From positions 992,001 to 1,056,000 of the forward strand of contig DATMRW010000021.1 in assembly GCA_035565775.1 (NCBI GenBank): 64,000 bases of DNA, given 5' to 3'. This stretch comes from PRO6 sp035565775 (GTDB lineage: Bacteria > Pseudomonadota > Alphaproteobacteria > Rhizobiales > Xanthobacteraceae). Under the pieces are notes generated by a model. It was not told the origin of the DNA and did no database searches. It saw only the letters and a program-made list of their open reading frames with translations. Shown here one piece after another: positions 53,988 to 63,273 of this stretch (its first letter is position 1; every line of letters starts with the position of its first letter). A program made the translations under genes and the position numbers.

Positions 53988-54839
53988 ATGAGTCGACTGG
54001 TTCATCATCGCCGTCTCGACGACTTCCATTTTATCGTTCTTGATGCGCCGGAATCTCGCAACGCGCTGTCGCCGGAGATGGTGCAGGCCATCGACGCGGC
54101 CATCGCGACGGTGCGCGACGACGATGCTGCGCGCGCGGTGGTTCTGCGCGGGGCCAATGCCATGTTTTCCGCCGGTGGCAATATCGGAAACTTCTCCCAG
54201 CGCTTGGCCGAGGCCGGCGGCGACCACGATCCCATCGCGGCCCGCAACCGGGACTTCGGGGCCTTTCTCGAGCGCTTCTGCGATCTGGAAATTCCGACGG
54301 TCGCGGTGGTCGAGGGAGCGGCGATCGGCGGAGGTCTGGGGCTCGCCTGCAGCTGTGATTTCGTCATCGTGGCGTCGGGCGCGAAATTCGCGTTGACCGA
54401 GACGACGCTCGGCATTCTGCCCGCGCAGATTGCTCCGTTTCTGGTCGACCGCCTCGGGCGTGCCAAGACGTTGCGCCTGACCTTGTCCGGTCAGCGTTTC
54501 GACGGTCGCGCGGCGCTTGAGATAGGTGTGGCCGACGCTGTCGCGGAGACGAAGGAAGAGATCGATGCTTGCCTCGCCCGCGTGTTGTCCGACATCGGAC
54601 GTTGCGGCCCGCACGCCAATCGCCGGTTCAAGCGCCTCATGCGCGACGAAGCAGTCCGCGTGCAGCGCAGCGCCTGGCTCGACGTCGCCGCGCGATGTTT
54701 TTCCGAGTGCATGCAGGACGAAGGGCGGGACGGGATCGGGGCCTTTCGGGAGAAACGGCCTGCTTCTTGGGTCCGACAGATCGTCGCGGCTGAAATTTCC
54801 GACGTCTCAGCCCTGCCGATCATCCGGAGCGAAGCGTAA
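53988..54839 (+). CDS. Enoyl-CoA hydratase, AtuE/LiuC-like
   Basis: A 283-residue crotonase. The oxyanion segments are NAMFSAGGNIGNF and AVVEGAAIGGGLGLACSCDFVIV; the catalytic region reads ETTLGILPAQIAPFLVDRLG, so the second glutamate position is glutamine-like or moved, as in some AtuE/LiuC types. TGAGGT lies before the ATG. The stop overlaps the start of the biotin-carboxylase gene (TAATG). Confidence 0.86.
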   Translation: MSRLVHHRRLDDFHFIVLDAPESRNALSPEMVQAIDAAIATVRDDDAARAVVLRGANAMFSAGGNIGNFSQRLAEAGGDHDPIAARNRDFGAFLERFCDLEIPTVAVVEGAAIGGGLGLACSCDFVIVASGAKFALTETTLGILPAQIAPFLVDRLGRAKTLRLTLSGQRFDGRAALEIGVADAVAETKEEIDACLARVLSDIGRCGPHANRRFKRLMRDEAVRVQRSAWLDVAARCFSECMQDEGRDGIGAFREKRPASWVRQIVAAEISDVSALPIIRSEA

Positions 54840-56839
54840 TGACCAAACTTGCACGAACCTTCGATACGGTCCTCATCGCCAATCGCGGCGAGGTTGCGAT
54901 GCGGGTGCTCCGAACGGCCCGAACGATGGGGCTGCGGACTATCGTCGTCCACTCCGAAGCGGATCGCGACATGCCTTATGTCTGCGCCGCCGATGAGGCG
55001 CTCTGCATCGGACCGGCTGCGGCGAGGGAGTCCTATCTGAGCGTCGAGGCAATTCTGGCTGCGGCGAGGCGTTGCGGCGCCGAAGCCGTGCATCCGGGAT
55101 ATGGCTTCCTTTCAGAGAATGCCGATTTTGCCGCCCGTGTCGAAGCCGCCGGGCTGGTGTTCGTCGGCCCATCGGCCGCGACGATCGAGGCAATGGGAAA
55201 CAAGGCGCGCGCCAAAGGCCTGATGGAGGTGGCTGGCGTCCCTGTGGTCCCGGGGGTTTGCGGAGCCAACGCGCAAGAAGCTGGGTTTCTCGAGGCCGCG
55301 CGGTCGATCGGCTATCCGGTCATGGTGAAAGCCGCCGCGGGTGGTGGTGGGCGCGGCATGCGGCTGGTCAATTCCGAGGCGGAATTGAGGGCCGCGCTCG
55401 CCTCGGCTCGTTCGGAGGCTCAAGCGGCCTTCGGATCCGGCGAACTCTTGCTCGAGCGTGCGATCCTGCGTCCGCGTCACATTGAAGTTCAGGTGCTTGC
55501 CGATTCGCATGGAAACGTCGTCCATCTGGGCGAGCGCGACTGTTCCATCCAGCGGCGCCACCAGAAGGTCGTCGAAGAGACACCATCACCTGCCGTCGAT
55601 GCGGCATTGCGCGAACGCATGGCCGAAACGGCGATCAACGCGGCAAAAGCGATCGGCTATATCGGAACAGGAACGATCGAATTCCTGCTCGATGAAAGCA
55701 GTCGCTACTACTTCATGGAGATGAATACGCGCCTGCAGGTCGAGCATGCAGTCACGGAAATGGTGACAGGTCTCGATCTGGTCGAGTGGCAATTCCGTGT
55801 CGCGGCGGGCGAGCCGCTCGGCTTTTCCCAGAGCGATGTCTCGTTTTCGGGACATGCGATTGAGGTACGCCTGTGTGCCGAAGAACCGGAAGCGGGCTTC
55901 CTGCCCCGATCTGGCCCGGTCATCGCGTGGGTGCCGCCTGACCGAGATTGCAACGTGCGCGTTGACCATTGCCTTTGGTCCGGAGCGGAGATCAGTCCGC
56001 ACTATGACTCGATGGTCGCCAAGATCGTGGCGCATGGGAATGATCGCAACGAGGCGATCCGCAAGCTTGTCGGCGCGCTAGAGCGAACGGTTCTGCTGGG
56101 CACGCCATGCAACCAATCCTTTCTGCTCGATTGCCTTCGCCATCAAGAATTTCGGTCGGGCGCAGCCCATACCGGCTTTATCGAACAGCATTTTCCGAGC
56201 CCCGCAGCCCAGCCGATGCCGCCCGAATTGATGGCGGCGGCGCTGGCCGCAGTTTACACGGCACCGTCGCAAAATGCTTTGCTCAATCAGACTCCGACAA
56301 GTCTGAGCGTGATGGAGGATGGCAAGAAAGTCGACGCCAAGATTCGTTGCGTCGGGCCTGCGGTCGATGTGACGCTCGCAGCGGACGACCGAATAAGCAC
56401 ATTTTCGGTCGAACATCTGAGGGTGAGCGACGACGTGCCGCCGATGCGATCGATCCTGTGCGAGATCGATCGCAGATCATTCAAGGTCGGAATCGTTGAC
56501 ACCAGCGAGGTGATTTTTGCGACCTCGGCAGGCCGCACCTGGACATTGTCGAAGCCCGATCCGCTGGCTCGTCGGGCGCGGGCGTCCAACGGAGCCATCG
56601 TCGCGCCCCTGTCGGGTCGCGTTGTTAGCGTTGCCGCACAGTTCGGCAGGGAGGTGCGTTCCGGCGACGTGCTGATCGTGATCGAAGCGATGAAGATGGA
56701 GCACAGGCTGTGTGCCGGTGCAGACGGCAAGATCGAGGCGATCGACGTCAAGGTCGGCGACCAGACCAGGGTTGGACAAGTGCTCGCGCGCATCGCCATC
56801 GCGACGGGTGACGCAGTCGTGGGAGCGGGCCATGGCTAA
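54839..56839 (+). CDS. Biotin-dependent acyl-CoA carboxylase alpha subunit, AtuF/LiuD-like
   Basis: A 666-residue protein with an N-terminal biotin-carboxylase domain (TVLIANRGEVAMRVLRTART, VKAAAGGGGRGMRLV, CSIQRRHQKVVEETPSP, MNTRLQVEHAVTEMVTGLDLVEWQ) and a C-terminal biotin carrier domain with the biotinylated Lys619 in IEAMKMEH. ATP and bicarbonate carboxylate biotin, then the beta subunit transfers it. The layout is that of methylcrotonyl- and geranyl-CoA carboxylases. It overlaps the AtuA-like gene by eight bases. Confidence 0.92.
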   Translation: MTKLARTFDTVLIANRGEVAMRVLRTARTMGLRTIVVHSEADRDMPYVCAADEALCIGPAAARESYLSVEAILAAARRCGAEAVHPGYGFLSENADFAARVEAAGLVFVGPSAATIEAMGNKARAKGLMEVAGVPVVPGVCGANAQEAGFLEAARSIGYPVMVKAAAGGGGRGMRLVNSEAELRAALASARSEAQAAFGSGELLLERAILRPRHIEVQVLADSHGNVVHLGERDCSIQRRHQKVVEETPSPAVDAALRERMAETAINAAKAIGYIGTGTIEFLLDESSRYYFMEMNTRLQVEHAVTEMVTGLDLVEWQFRVAAGEPLGFSQSDVSFSGHAIEVRLCAEEPEAGFLPRSGPVIAWVPPDRDCNVRVDHCLWSGAEISPHYDSMVAKIVAHGNDRNEAIRKLVGALERTVLLGTPCNQSFLLDCLRHQEFRSGAAHTGFIEQHFPSPAAQPMPPELMAAALAAVYTAPSQNALLNQTPTSLSVMEDGKKVDAKIRCVGPAVDVTLAADDRISTFSVEHLRVSDDVPPMRSILCEIDRRSFKVGIVDTSEVIFATSAGRTWTLSKPDPLARRARASNGAIVAPLSGRVVSVAAQFGREVRSGDVLIVIEAMKMEHRLCAGADGKIEAIDVKVGDQTRVGQVLARIAIATGDAVVGAGHG

Positions 56840-58670
56840 TTCGAGCAAGCGGACGATCCGCATCGGCGGCGCCAGCGGTTTTTGGGGCGATTCAGCCATC
56901 GCAACGCCGCAGCTTCTGACGGTGGAGAGGCTGAACTATCTCGTCTTCGACTACTTGGCCGAGACAACGATGGCGATTCTCGCCCGCGCGATGCTGAAGA
57001 ATCCGGCGCTGGGCTATGCCGTCGATTTCGTAACCGACGTCGTTGAGCCTCATCTTGCGACGGCGCTGAGCAAAGGCGTCAAGATCATTGCCAATGCGGG
57101 AGGTCTCAACCCCGCGGCTTGCAGGGACGCCATTGCCCGGGTGGCCGAACAGGCCGGTTTACGCCCGAAGATTGCGGTGGTCAGCGGTGACGATCTTCTT
57201 CTGGCCTGGAACGAAGAGCGGCTGCGCACGGTGCGGCGACTCGGCTCAGATGAAGCGATCCCCAAGGGCGTACTGTCGATGAACGCCTATGTCGGCGCGC
57301 GCGGCGTCGCGGAGGCGCTGGCGGCGGGTGCGGAGATCGTAATTACCGGGCGCACGGTGGACAGCGCCTCCGTCCTCGGTGCCGCGGCATACGAATTCGG
57401 CTGGTCCTGGCGCGATTGGGACCGGTTGGCCGGCGCGACGATTGCCGGCCACCTCATCGAGTGCGGAGCGCAAGCGACCGGGGGCCTGTTCACCGATTGG
57501 GAACGCGTCGGCGAATGGGACAATATCGGCTACCCCGTTATCGATGTCGCGGATGATGGAAGCTGCGTCTTGTTCAAACCAGCAGACACCGGAGGACTGA
57601 TCGATCCGCTCGCTGTCTCCGAACAGCTTCTTTACGAAGTCGGCGATCCCGCGCGCTACATCATGCCAGACGTAGTGTGCGACCTCAGCCACGTCCGCGT
57701 CGAATGGCAGGAAGGGCGGCTCGGAGAGGCGGTAAGAATATCAGGCGTGCGGGGCTTGCCACCGACGCCAGATTACAAGGGCAACGCGACCTGGCAGGAC
57801 GGATTCCAGATCCAACTGATGATGGGGATCCGCGGCCTCGACGCGCCTGCAAAGGCGCGTCGTACCGCGGATGCACTGCTGAAGCGGACGCGCCGGATGA
57901 TGGCCGACGCCGGGTTCGGCGACTACACGGCGACGACGGTCGAGCTGCTGGGCTGCGAGAGCCAATATGGACCGCATGCTCGCGTCCATGACACCCGGGA
58001 AGTCGTGCTGCGTATCGCTGCGCGCCACCAGCACGCAAAAGCGCTACGCTTCCTGCAAAAGGAGTGCTCCTCGGCCGGCACCTCGATGGCGGCCGGCACC
58101 CGTAGCACATTCTCGGGCCGCACCGATATTCAGTCGTTGATCCGGGTCCTGCCGTTTGTCGTCGACAAGAGCGAGGTGCCACTCGTTCTTTTCCGGCCGG
58201 ATGACGGGCATCAGGTGCTTCCACTGCCGGAGCAGGGAAGCACGCCCGTTGCAACGGAGGTGTTGGCACCGGCCGAAGCAAGCGACCTGTCAGGCAGCGA
58301 CCTGATCGAGGTGCCGCTTGTCCGCATCGCCGTCGCGCGGAGTGGCGATAAGGGAGACGACGTGAATATTGGCGTGATCGCGCGACGTGCGGAATGGCTT
58401 CCGTACTTGCGGTGGCAACTGACGGCGGAAGCGGTGCGGAAGTATTTCTCTCATCTCGTTGTTGGCGGTGTGGGGCGATACGACGTTCCTGGGTTGCAAG
58501 CCGTGAATTTCGTTCTGCACGGCGCACTCGGCGGCGGCGGTGTGTCGAGCCTTCGTTCCGATCCTCTCGGAAAATCGTTCGGCCAGATGCTGCTGGATTT
58601 TCCGATGCGCATACCTGCGCGCCTGCTGGAGCGTGGCGAGCCCTCGCTCGAAACCAATTGGCAAAAGTAG
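56832..58670 (+). CDS. AtuA-like protein (DUF1446) with C-terminal ferredoxin-fold domain
   Basis: A 612-residue protein of the acyclic-terpene-utilisation AtuA family. The N-terminal DUF1446 part has IRIGGASGFWGDSAIATPQLL, NAGGLNPAACRDAI and ITGRTVDSASVLGAAAYEFGW; the C-terminal AtuA-like domain (after about residue 495) has IAVARSGDKGDDVNIGVIAR and YDVPGLQAVNFVLHGALGGG. In Pseudomonas AtuA is required for citronellol growth; its chemistry is not settled. The ATG at 56832 overlaps the carboxylase gene. Confidence 0.88.
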   Translation: MANSSKRTIRIGGASGFWGDSAIATPQLLTVERLNYLVFDYLAETTMAILARAMLKNPALGYAVDFVTDVVEPHLATALSKGVKIIANAGGLNPAACRDAIARVAEQAGLRPKIAVVSGDDLLLAWNEERLRTVRRLGSDEAIPKGVLSMNAYVGARGVAEALAAGAEIVITGRTVDSASVLGAAAYEFGWSWRDWDRLAGATIAGHLIECGAQATGGLFTDWERVGEWDNIGYPVIDVADDGSCVLFKPADTGGLIDPLAVSEQLLYEVGDPARYIMPDVVCDLSHVRVEWQEGRLGEAVRISGVRGLPPTPDYKGNATWQDGFQIQLMMGIRGLDAPAKARRTADALLKRTRRMMADAGFGDYTATTVELLGCESQYGPHARVHDTREVVLRIAARHQHAKALRFLQKECSSAGTSMAAGTRSTFSGRTDIQSLIRVLPFVVDKSEVPLVLFRPDDGHQVLPLPEQGSTPVATEVLAPAEASDLSGSDLIEVPLVRIAVARSGDKGDDVNIGVIARRAEWLPYLRWQLTAEAVRKYFSHLVVGGVGRYDVPGLQAVNFVLHGALGGGGVSSLRSDPLGKSFGQMLLDFPMRIPARLLERGEPSLETNWQK

Positions 58671-58892
58671 AACTGCGAACGGGACTGGCCAGAAGGGCAC
58701 AAGTCATCGCGCGCGGAATGTTGGAAAGCCGTAACTGTCGAGCGAGTGGCAGGATCGGATCAGGAGAATGTCCTTGTAGGTCAGCGCGAGAATCGAACGG
58801 AAGCGGGGGCAGTTGCAATGATATGGCTTATTAATAGCACGAAAGCGCATGAAATAGATAACCCTTGGCATTGTCAGAGAAGGAGTAACGTC

Positions 58893-60188
58893 ATGACTTT
58901 GAGCATTGGCGCATCCAGCCTGTCGATTTGGAGGTCATCACCAAGCAAGGAGGGCGCACACCAGTCGAGCAGACATTTCTGGGTAGCGGCCTTGATCCTT
59001 GCCGCGCTCGTTATGTTGGCCACTCAGGCATGGGCCGCGGAGAAAAAGTATAGTCCGGGCGCCAGCGATACGGAGATCAGGATAGGCACTACGACTTCCT
59101 ATAGCGGCCCGGCATCCGCCTACAGCATCATCGCCAAGACCGAGGACGCGTACTTCCGCAAGATCAATGCGGAAGGTGGCATCAACGGGCGCAAGATTGT
59201 CTTCATTTCCTATGACGATGCCTACTCGCCGCCGAAGACGGTCGAGCAGACGAGACGGCTGGTCGAGGGTGACGAAGTCCTCCTGGTCTTCAACGCGCTT
59301 GGCACTGCCACCAACTCTGCCGTGCAAAAATACCTCAATGCCAAAAAAGTGCCTCAGCTCTTTGTCTCGAGCGGCGCGGCCAAATGGAACGACCCGCAGA
59401 ACTTTCCATGGACGATGGGATTTTCGCCAAGCTACCAGACTGAAGGCTTCATCTATGGCAAATACCTGCTGGAGCAAAAGCCCAACGCCAAGGTTGCAAT
59501 CCTGTTTCAGAATGATGATTTCGGCAAAGACTATCTCAAAGGGATAAGGATGGGCCTTGGCGACAAGGCGGCGTCGATGATCGTCGCAGAAGAAGCGTTC
59601 GACGTCTCGGAACCCACCATCGATTCCCACCTCGTCAAGCTCAAGTCCACCGGCGCCGATGTGCTGATTGATGTCGCTACCCCGAAGTTCGCGGCTCAGG
59701 CGGTCAGGAAGTTGGCAGAGCTCCGCTGGAAGCCGCTCCATATCGTCAGCTACGTCTCCGCTTCGATCGGCAGCATGATCAAGCCTGCTGGCTTCGACAA
59801 TGCGCAGGGCATCATTTCGGCGGCCTATTTTAAGGATCCGAACGATCCCCAGTGGAAAGACGATGCGGGTCTGAAGGAGCTGAACTCTTTTCTCGACACC
59901 TATCTCCCTGCTGCCGATCGTACCGATACGCTCATCGTCAACGGCTACAACACGGCACAAGCGTTGGTGCATCTGCTCCGGCAGTGCGGCGATGATTTGA
60001 CGCGCGAGAACGTGATGCGCCAGGCGGCTCAACTAAAGGACGTCGAATTGGGGATGTTGCTGCCCGGCATCAAGCTGAACACTTCGCCGAAGGATTTCGC
60101 GCCGATCAAGCAATGGCAGCTTATGCGTTTCCAGGGAACGACATGGCATTTGTTCGGTGAGGCCATGAGCGGTGAAGCGCGCGACTAG
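58893..60188 (+). CDS. Branched-chain-type ABC substrate-binding protein
   Basis: A 431-residue LivK-type protein with an internal signal-anchor/signal peptide (HFWVAALILAALVMLATQAW, cleaved near AWAAEKK), then SDTEIRIGTTTSYSGPASAY, INAEGGINGRKIVFISYDDAYSPPKTVEQTRRLVE. The AAGGAG site seven bases before ATG at 58893 decides the start. It lies 222 bases after the AtuA-like gene. No complete permease or ATPase genes are near; only a truncated LivG at 49146 remains, so it may serve another importer. Confidence 0.9.
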   Translation: MTLSIGASSLSIWRSSPSKEGAHQSSRHFWVAALILAALVMLATQAWAAEKKYSPGASDTEIRIGTTTSYSGPASAYSIIAKTEDAYFRKINAEGGINGRKIVFISYDDAYSPPKTVEQTRRLVEGDEVLLVFNALGTATNSAVQKYLNAKKVPQLFVSSGAAKWNDPQNFPWTMGFSPSYQTEGFIYGKYLLEQKPNAKVAILFQNDDFGKDYLKGIRMGLGDKAASMIVAEEAFDVSEPTIDSHLVKLKSTGADVLIDVATPKFAAQAVRKLAELRWKPLHIVSYVSASIGSMIKPAGFDNAQGIISAAYFKDPNDPQWKDDAGLKELNSFLDTYLPAADRTDTLIVNGYNTAQALVHLLRQCGDDLTRENVMRQAAQLKDVELGMLLPGIKLNTSPKDFAPIKQWQLMRFQGTTWHLFGEAMSGEARD

Positions 60189-60229
60189 GACGTGTTGACG
60201 GTTTGACGGAGGAGTTCGGGTTTTGATTC

Positions 60230-60258
60230 AAGGCTGCCCCTCTCAGGGAGGCAGCCTT
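60230..60258 (+). terminator. Hairpin after the Atu-like operon
   Basis: AAGGCTGCC (60230-60238) and GGCAGCCTT (60250-60258) are perfectly complementary nine-base arms with an 11-base loop, 41 bases after the binding-protein stop. No T-run follows (ACTCG), so it is an intrinsic terminator of poor quality or an RNA-stabilising stem. Confidence 0.55.
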
Positions 60259-60532
60259 ACTCGACCGAGCCGATAGCTCCGATAGGCTAGAGCGGCCGCT
60301 CCCAGTCCTATGCCGAACCTCGCCTCGTTCATCATCTGAAACATCTACTCCATGGCCTGGTTCCCCTACCCCAGATAAATCGGTTTAGCTTGAACCAGTT
60401 GGCACGCATGGCGCAGCAGGCCGGGGCCGTGGAAAATGACGACGCTGCGACCGAATAGGGCTCGATGAAAAAGCAAGCCCGGCGAAAGCCGCCTAAAACG
60501 AGACTTTGCCGGGTTGGTCGTCAGGCTTCAGA
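60259..60532. other. Intergenic DNA with no recognised gene
   Basis: This 274-base stretch includes a partly complementary pair (CCCGGC near 60479 and GCCGGG near 60507) that may be the old terminator of the EAL gene. The plus strand has a short frame (SLNQLARMAQQAGAVENDDA) that I cannot assign. Confidence 0.35.
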
Positions 60533-60806
60533 TCAGGCGACTTTGCTTTTCCCACTTTCAGAACGCGATCCCTGCCGCGCAGGCCCAATCTTCGGCATCG
60601 TTTGCAGAACCTCGGAGAGCCGGCCAACCGCGCACGCCTTGCTAAAATACTAGCCCTGCAGCAAATCGCATTTCATATGGCGCAGCAGATCGACCTGCTC
60701 CACAGTTTCAACCCCATCGGCCGTGACAGTCTTTCCGAGACTATGGGCGATTTCGATAACGCCGCGAACGATCGCCCGGTCTTCAGGCTGGCCAAACATA
60801 TCAAAT
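60533..60806 (-). pseudogene. C-terminal relic of an EAL-domain c-di-GMP phosphodiesterase
   Basis: On the minus strand FDMFGQPEDRAIVRGVIEIA, HSLGKTVTADGVETVEQVDL and LRHMKCDLLQG are followed by an in-frame TAG (60650-60652), then YFSKACAVGRLSEVLQ. This is the end of an EAL domain (family AHSLGxxVxAEGVET, LLxxxGCDxxQGYxFSxP), with TADGVET in place of TAEGVET and the stop at the first Tyr of QGYYF. The sequence upstream of FDMFG is lost. A truncated and stopped gene. Confidence 0.75.
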
Positions 60807-60854
60807 GGACATCTTTGGCCAGCGCATCCATTAGCGAATGGGGCAAGACTCGTC

Positions 60855-61430
60855 TTATTCGGGGAGAAGAACGGCGTTCACGACGTGGATGACGCCATTG
60901 GATTGATTGAGGTCAGGGATTGTGACCTGCGCGCGGCCACCCATTTTGTCGACGATATAAAGCTTTTTGCCCTGAAATTCCGCGGCCAATGTGTCCCCGC
61001 TCACGGTTTTCATCTCATACTTCCCGCCGTTCTGCTTTATCTTTCCGATCAGTTCCTTTCCGGACATTTCACCCGGTACGACGTGGGCAGTAAGGATCCT
61101 AACCAGTTTCGATTTACTCTCGGGCTTTAGAAGGGTCTCTACTGCTCCTTTAGGAAGCTTGGCAAAGGCTGCATTGGTCGGCGCAAACACGGTGAAGGGT
61201 CCGGGACCTTCAAGCGTTTGTACGAGGCCAGCGGCCTTTACAGCGGCGACGAGGGTCGTATGGTCCTTTGAATTGACGGCGTTCTGAATGATATTTTTGT
61301 TCGGATACATTTTTGCGCCCCCAGCCGGGACTTCGGCGTGTGCCGCTTGCAGACCGATCGGCGCTACGGTCAGGCTCGATGTCGCCAGCATTATTGTTGT
61401 CAGCATAATCTTCAGCGAATTTCCGGGCAT
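60855..61430 (-). CDS. Fasciclin (FAS1)-domain secreted protein
   Basis: A 191-residue protein with a signal peptide (LTTIMLATSSLTVAPIGLQA, cut near AHAE) and one FAS1 domain. Landmarks are NIIQNAVNSKDHTTLVAAVK, FTVFAPTNAAFAKLP, ILTAHVVPGEMS and NGVIHVVNAVLLP, the H1 and H2 FAS1 motifs. GGAGG lies five bases before the ATG at 61430. Bacterial FAS1 proteins are cell-surface or adhesion factors. It stands alone in its transcription unit. Confidence 0.92.
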   Translation of the reverse strand: MPGNSLKIMLTTIMLATSSLTVAPIGLQAAHAEVPAGGAKMYPNKNIIQNAVNSKDHTTLVAAVKAAGLVQTLEGPGPFTVFAPTNAAFAKLPKGAVETLLKPESKSKLVRILTAHVVPGEMSGKELIGKIKQNGGKYEMKTVSGDTLAAEFQGKKLYIVDKMGGRAQVTIPDLNQSNGVIHVVNAVLLPE

Positions 61431-61776
61431 GATGACCTCCATGCATTGCTGTTGCGTTCGCTTTTCTTCTACGATGGAGGTTTGAGACTGGATCTGCTGC
61501 AACTAGCTTAGAGCGAAATTTTTCGGATGCAGCGATGTCCATGGCCGGTCTGTCCATGCGGATCGGCCCGTCGGTCGGTCAAGCTTCGGACAAGGCAGCC
61601 GAGGTGGATTTTATCGACCGGCGCTCACCTGCGCCTGACAATGCAGCAGCATCGCAAAATCCAGAGTTTCATCTATCCCGCCAAGGATAGGGCAACCTGA
61701 TCGAATACTTCTTTTACAAGCAAATCACTCTAAGCGCGTCACCACGCATCTATAGGCTAGCCGCAGCAATGTCCCG
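61431..61776. other. 346-base intergenic region
   Basis: Between the photolyase stop and the fasciclin gene. It holds the fasciclin leader and presumably its promoter. I see no clear -35/-10 pair or terminator stem with T-run, and no coding frame with family motifs. Confidence 0.45.
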
Positions 61777-63261
61777 TTAGGCCTTGTGATCAATCGAGTC
61801 CTTGTAGGCTGCGAGCGCTCGATGCCGGGCGTACTGATGGTCAACTATACGATCTGGATAGGCGACTGCTGTCTGGTCTCCATCGAGTGCCATCTTTGAC
61901 ATCTCCCATGGACAATGAATGAACTTATCGGGCAGGTGCCTCAATTCCGGAACCCACTGACGGACGTAGGCGCCGTCGGGATCGAATTTTTGGCCTTGAA
62001 GAATCGGATTAAAGATCCTGAAAAATGGGGCCGCGTCGGCCCCCGATCCGGCGACCCATTGCCAACTTGCCGCGTTATTTGCGCCATCGGCATCCACTAG
62101 CGTGTCCCAGAACCATGCTTCGCCTTTCCGCCAATCGATCAACAGGTCCTTCACGAGAAAAGAGGCGACGACCATTCGTACGCGATTGTGCATCCAACCG
62201 GTTGCCCACAGTTGCCGCATACCTGCATCCACCAGCGGGTAGCCGGTCTCGCCCTTCTGCCAAGCCTTGAAAGCTTTGTGGTCCGTGCGCCATGCGAAAT
62301 TATCGAATCTTGGCTGCAGATTTCGTCGTGCGATGTCGGAGTTGTGGTGTAACAAGTAATATGAGAATTCCCGCCAGCCGAGTTCGGATTTGAATTTTTC
62401 GAGGTTACGTTTGGCGAATTCGGATCGAGTTGTACGTGCTGCTGCACTCGCAGCATGCCAAACTTGCCGGACCGAAATATTACCGAAGCGCAGGTACGGA
62501 GAAAGACTGGATGTAGCCGGCTGATCGGGGCGATCTCTCGAAGTGGCGTAGATTGAAAAACCATCTTCGAGGAATTCAAGCAAGCGAGCTTGCGCGGCGG
62601 TCTCGCCGGGACGCCACGCGACGCGAAGACCTTCGGCCCAATCCGGCGCCGTCGGCTGCAGACGAAGATCGCATAATCTAACGCTATGCGACTCCAGCTC
62701 GACGTTTGGTTTGAAGAAGCTCACTCGTGAGGGCGCGCGCAAAGGAGCATCTGGTTCGCCGGACGCTAACGCAGCGCGCCAAAAGGTTGAGAACACGCGA
62801 AACGGCACGTCTGTGTGTGCCGCAATGGTCCATGGTTCGTGGAGAAGATGTCCGTTGAAACTTCTGACCTCTATGTCATGCCGCTTGAGTGAAGTCTCGA
62901 CACGGTCGTCTATTTGGCGTTCTGCTGCACCATACCTCCGGTTCCAGCAAACGGCGCTCGCACGACAAGTGGCAGCGAGTGGAGGGATGATCTGCGTTGA
63001 CGAACCAGAAAACAGCCAAAGTTGGCCTCCGATCGCATTAAGAGCGCGATCAAGTTCCAGCAGCGCGCCATGTAACCACCAGCGAGCGGCCCCGCCGAGC
63101 TGCCTCGGCGCTTCGTCGCTCGTCTCATGAACGAAGATGCAAATTAGCGGCTGTCCGCTTCGTGATGCTGAATGAAATGCAGGATTGTCGGCCAGGCGCA
63201 AATCGTCTCGAAACCAAACGATAATAGGGTTGGCACAATCCGCGCGGTTTTGAGCAATCAA
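61777..63261 (-). CDS. phrB: Deoxyribodipyrimidine photolyase (class I-type)
   Basis: A 494-residue DNA-repair flavoenzyme that splits cyclobutane pyrimidine dimers with light. The N-terminal antenna domain begins IVWFRDDLRLADNPAF; the FAD domain has YLRFGNISVRQVW, FSYYLLHH, YPLVDAGMRQLWATGWMHNRVRMVVASFLVKDLLIDWRKGE and ASWQWVAGSG. The first codon is TTG at 63261, 12 bases after the TspO stop. No good ATG fits. Confidence 0.93.
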   Translation of the reverse strand: MIAQNRADCANPIIVWFRDDLRLADNPAFHSASRSGQPLICIFVHETSDEAPRQLGGAARWWLHGALLELDRALNAIGGQLWLFSGSSTQIIPPLAATCRASAVCWNRRYGAAERQIDDRVETSLKRHDIEVRSFNGHLLHEPWTIAAHTDVPFRVFSTFWRAALASGEPDAPLRAPSRVSFFKPNVELESHSVRLCDLRLQPTAPDWAEGLRVAWRPGETAAQARLLEFLEDGFSIYATSRDRPDQPATSSLSPYLRFGNISVRQVWHAASAAARTTRSEFAKRNLEKFKSELGWREFSYYLLHHNSDIARRNLQPRFDNFAWRTDHKAFKAWQKGETGYPLVDAGMRQLWATGWMHNRVRMVVASFLVKDLLIDWRKGEAWFWDTLVDADGANNAASWQWVAGSGADAAPFFRIFNPILQGQKFDPDGAYVRQWVPELRHLPDKFIHCPWEMSKMALDGDQTAVAYPDRIVDHQYARHRALAAYKDSIDHKA

Positions 63262-63273
63262 ACCGGGCCTCGC

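Noticed and set aside
60378..60460. Short frame SLNQLARMAQQAGAV resembling the end of a mobilisation-type protein
   Set aside because: Too short and without other mobile-element features; resemblance could be chance.
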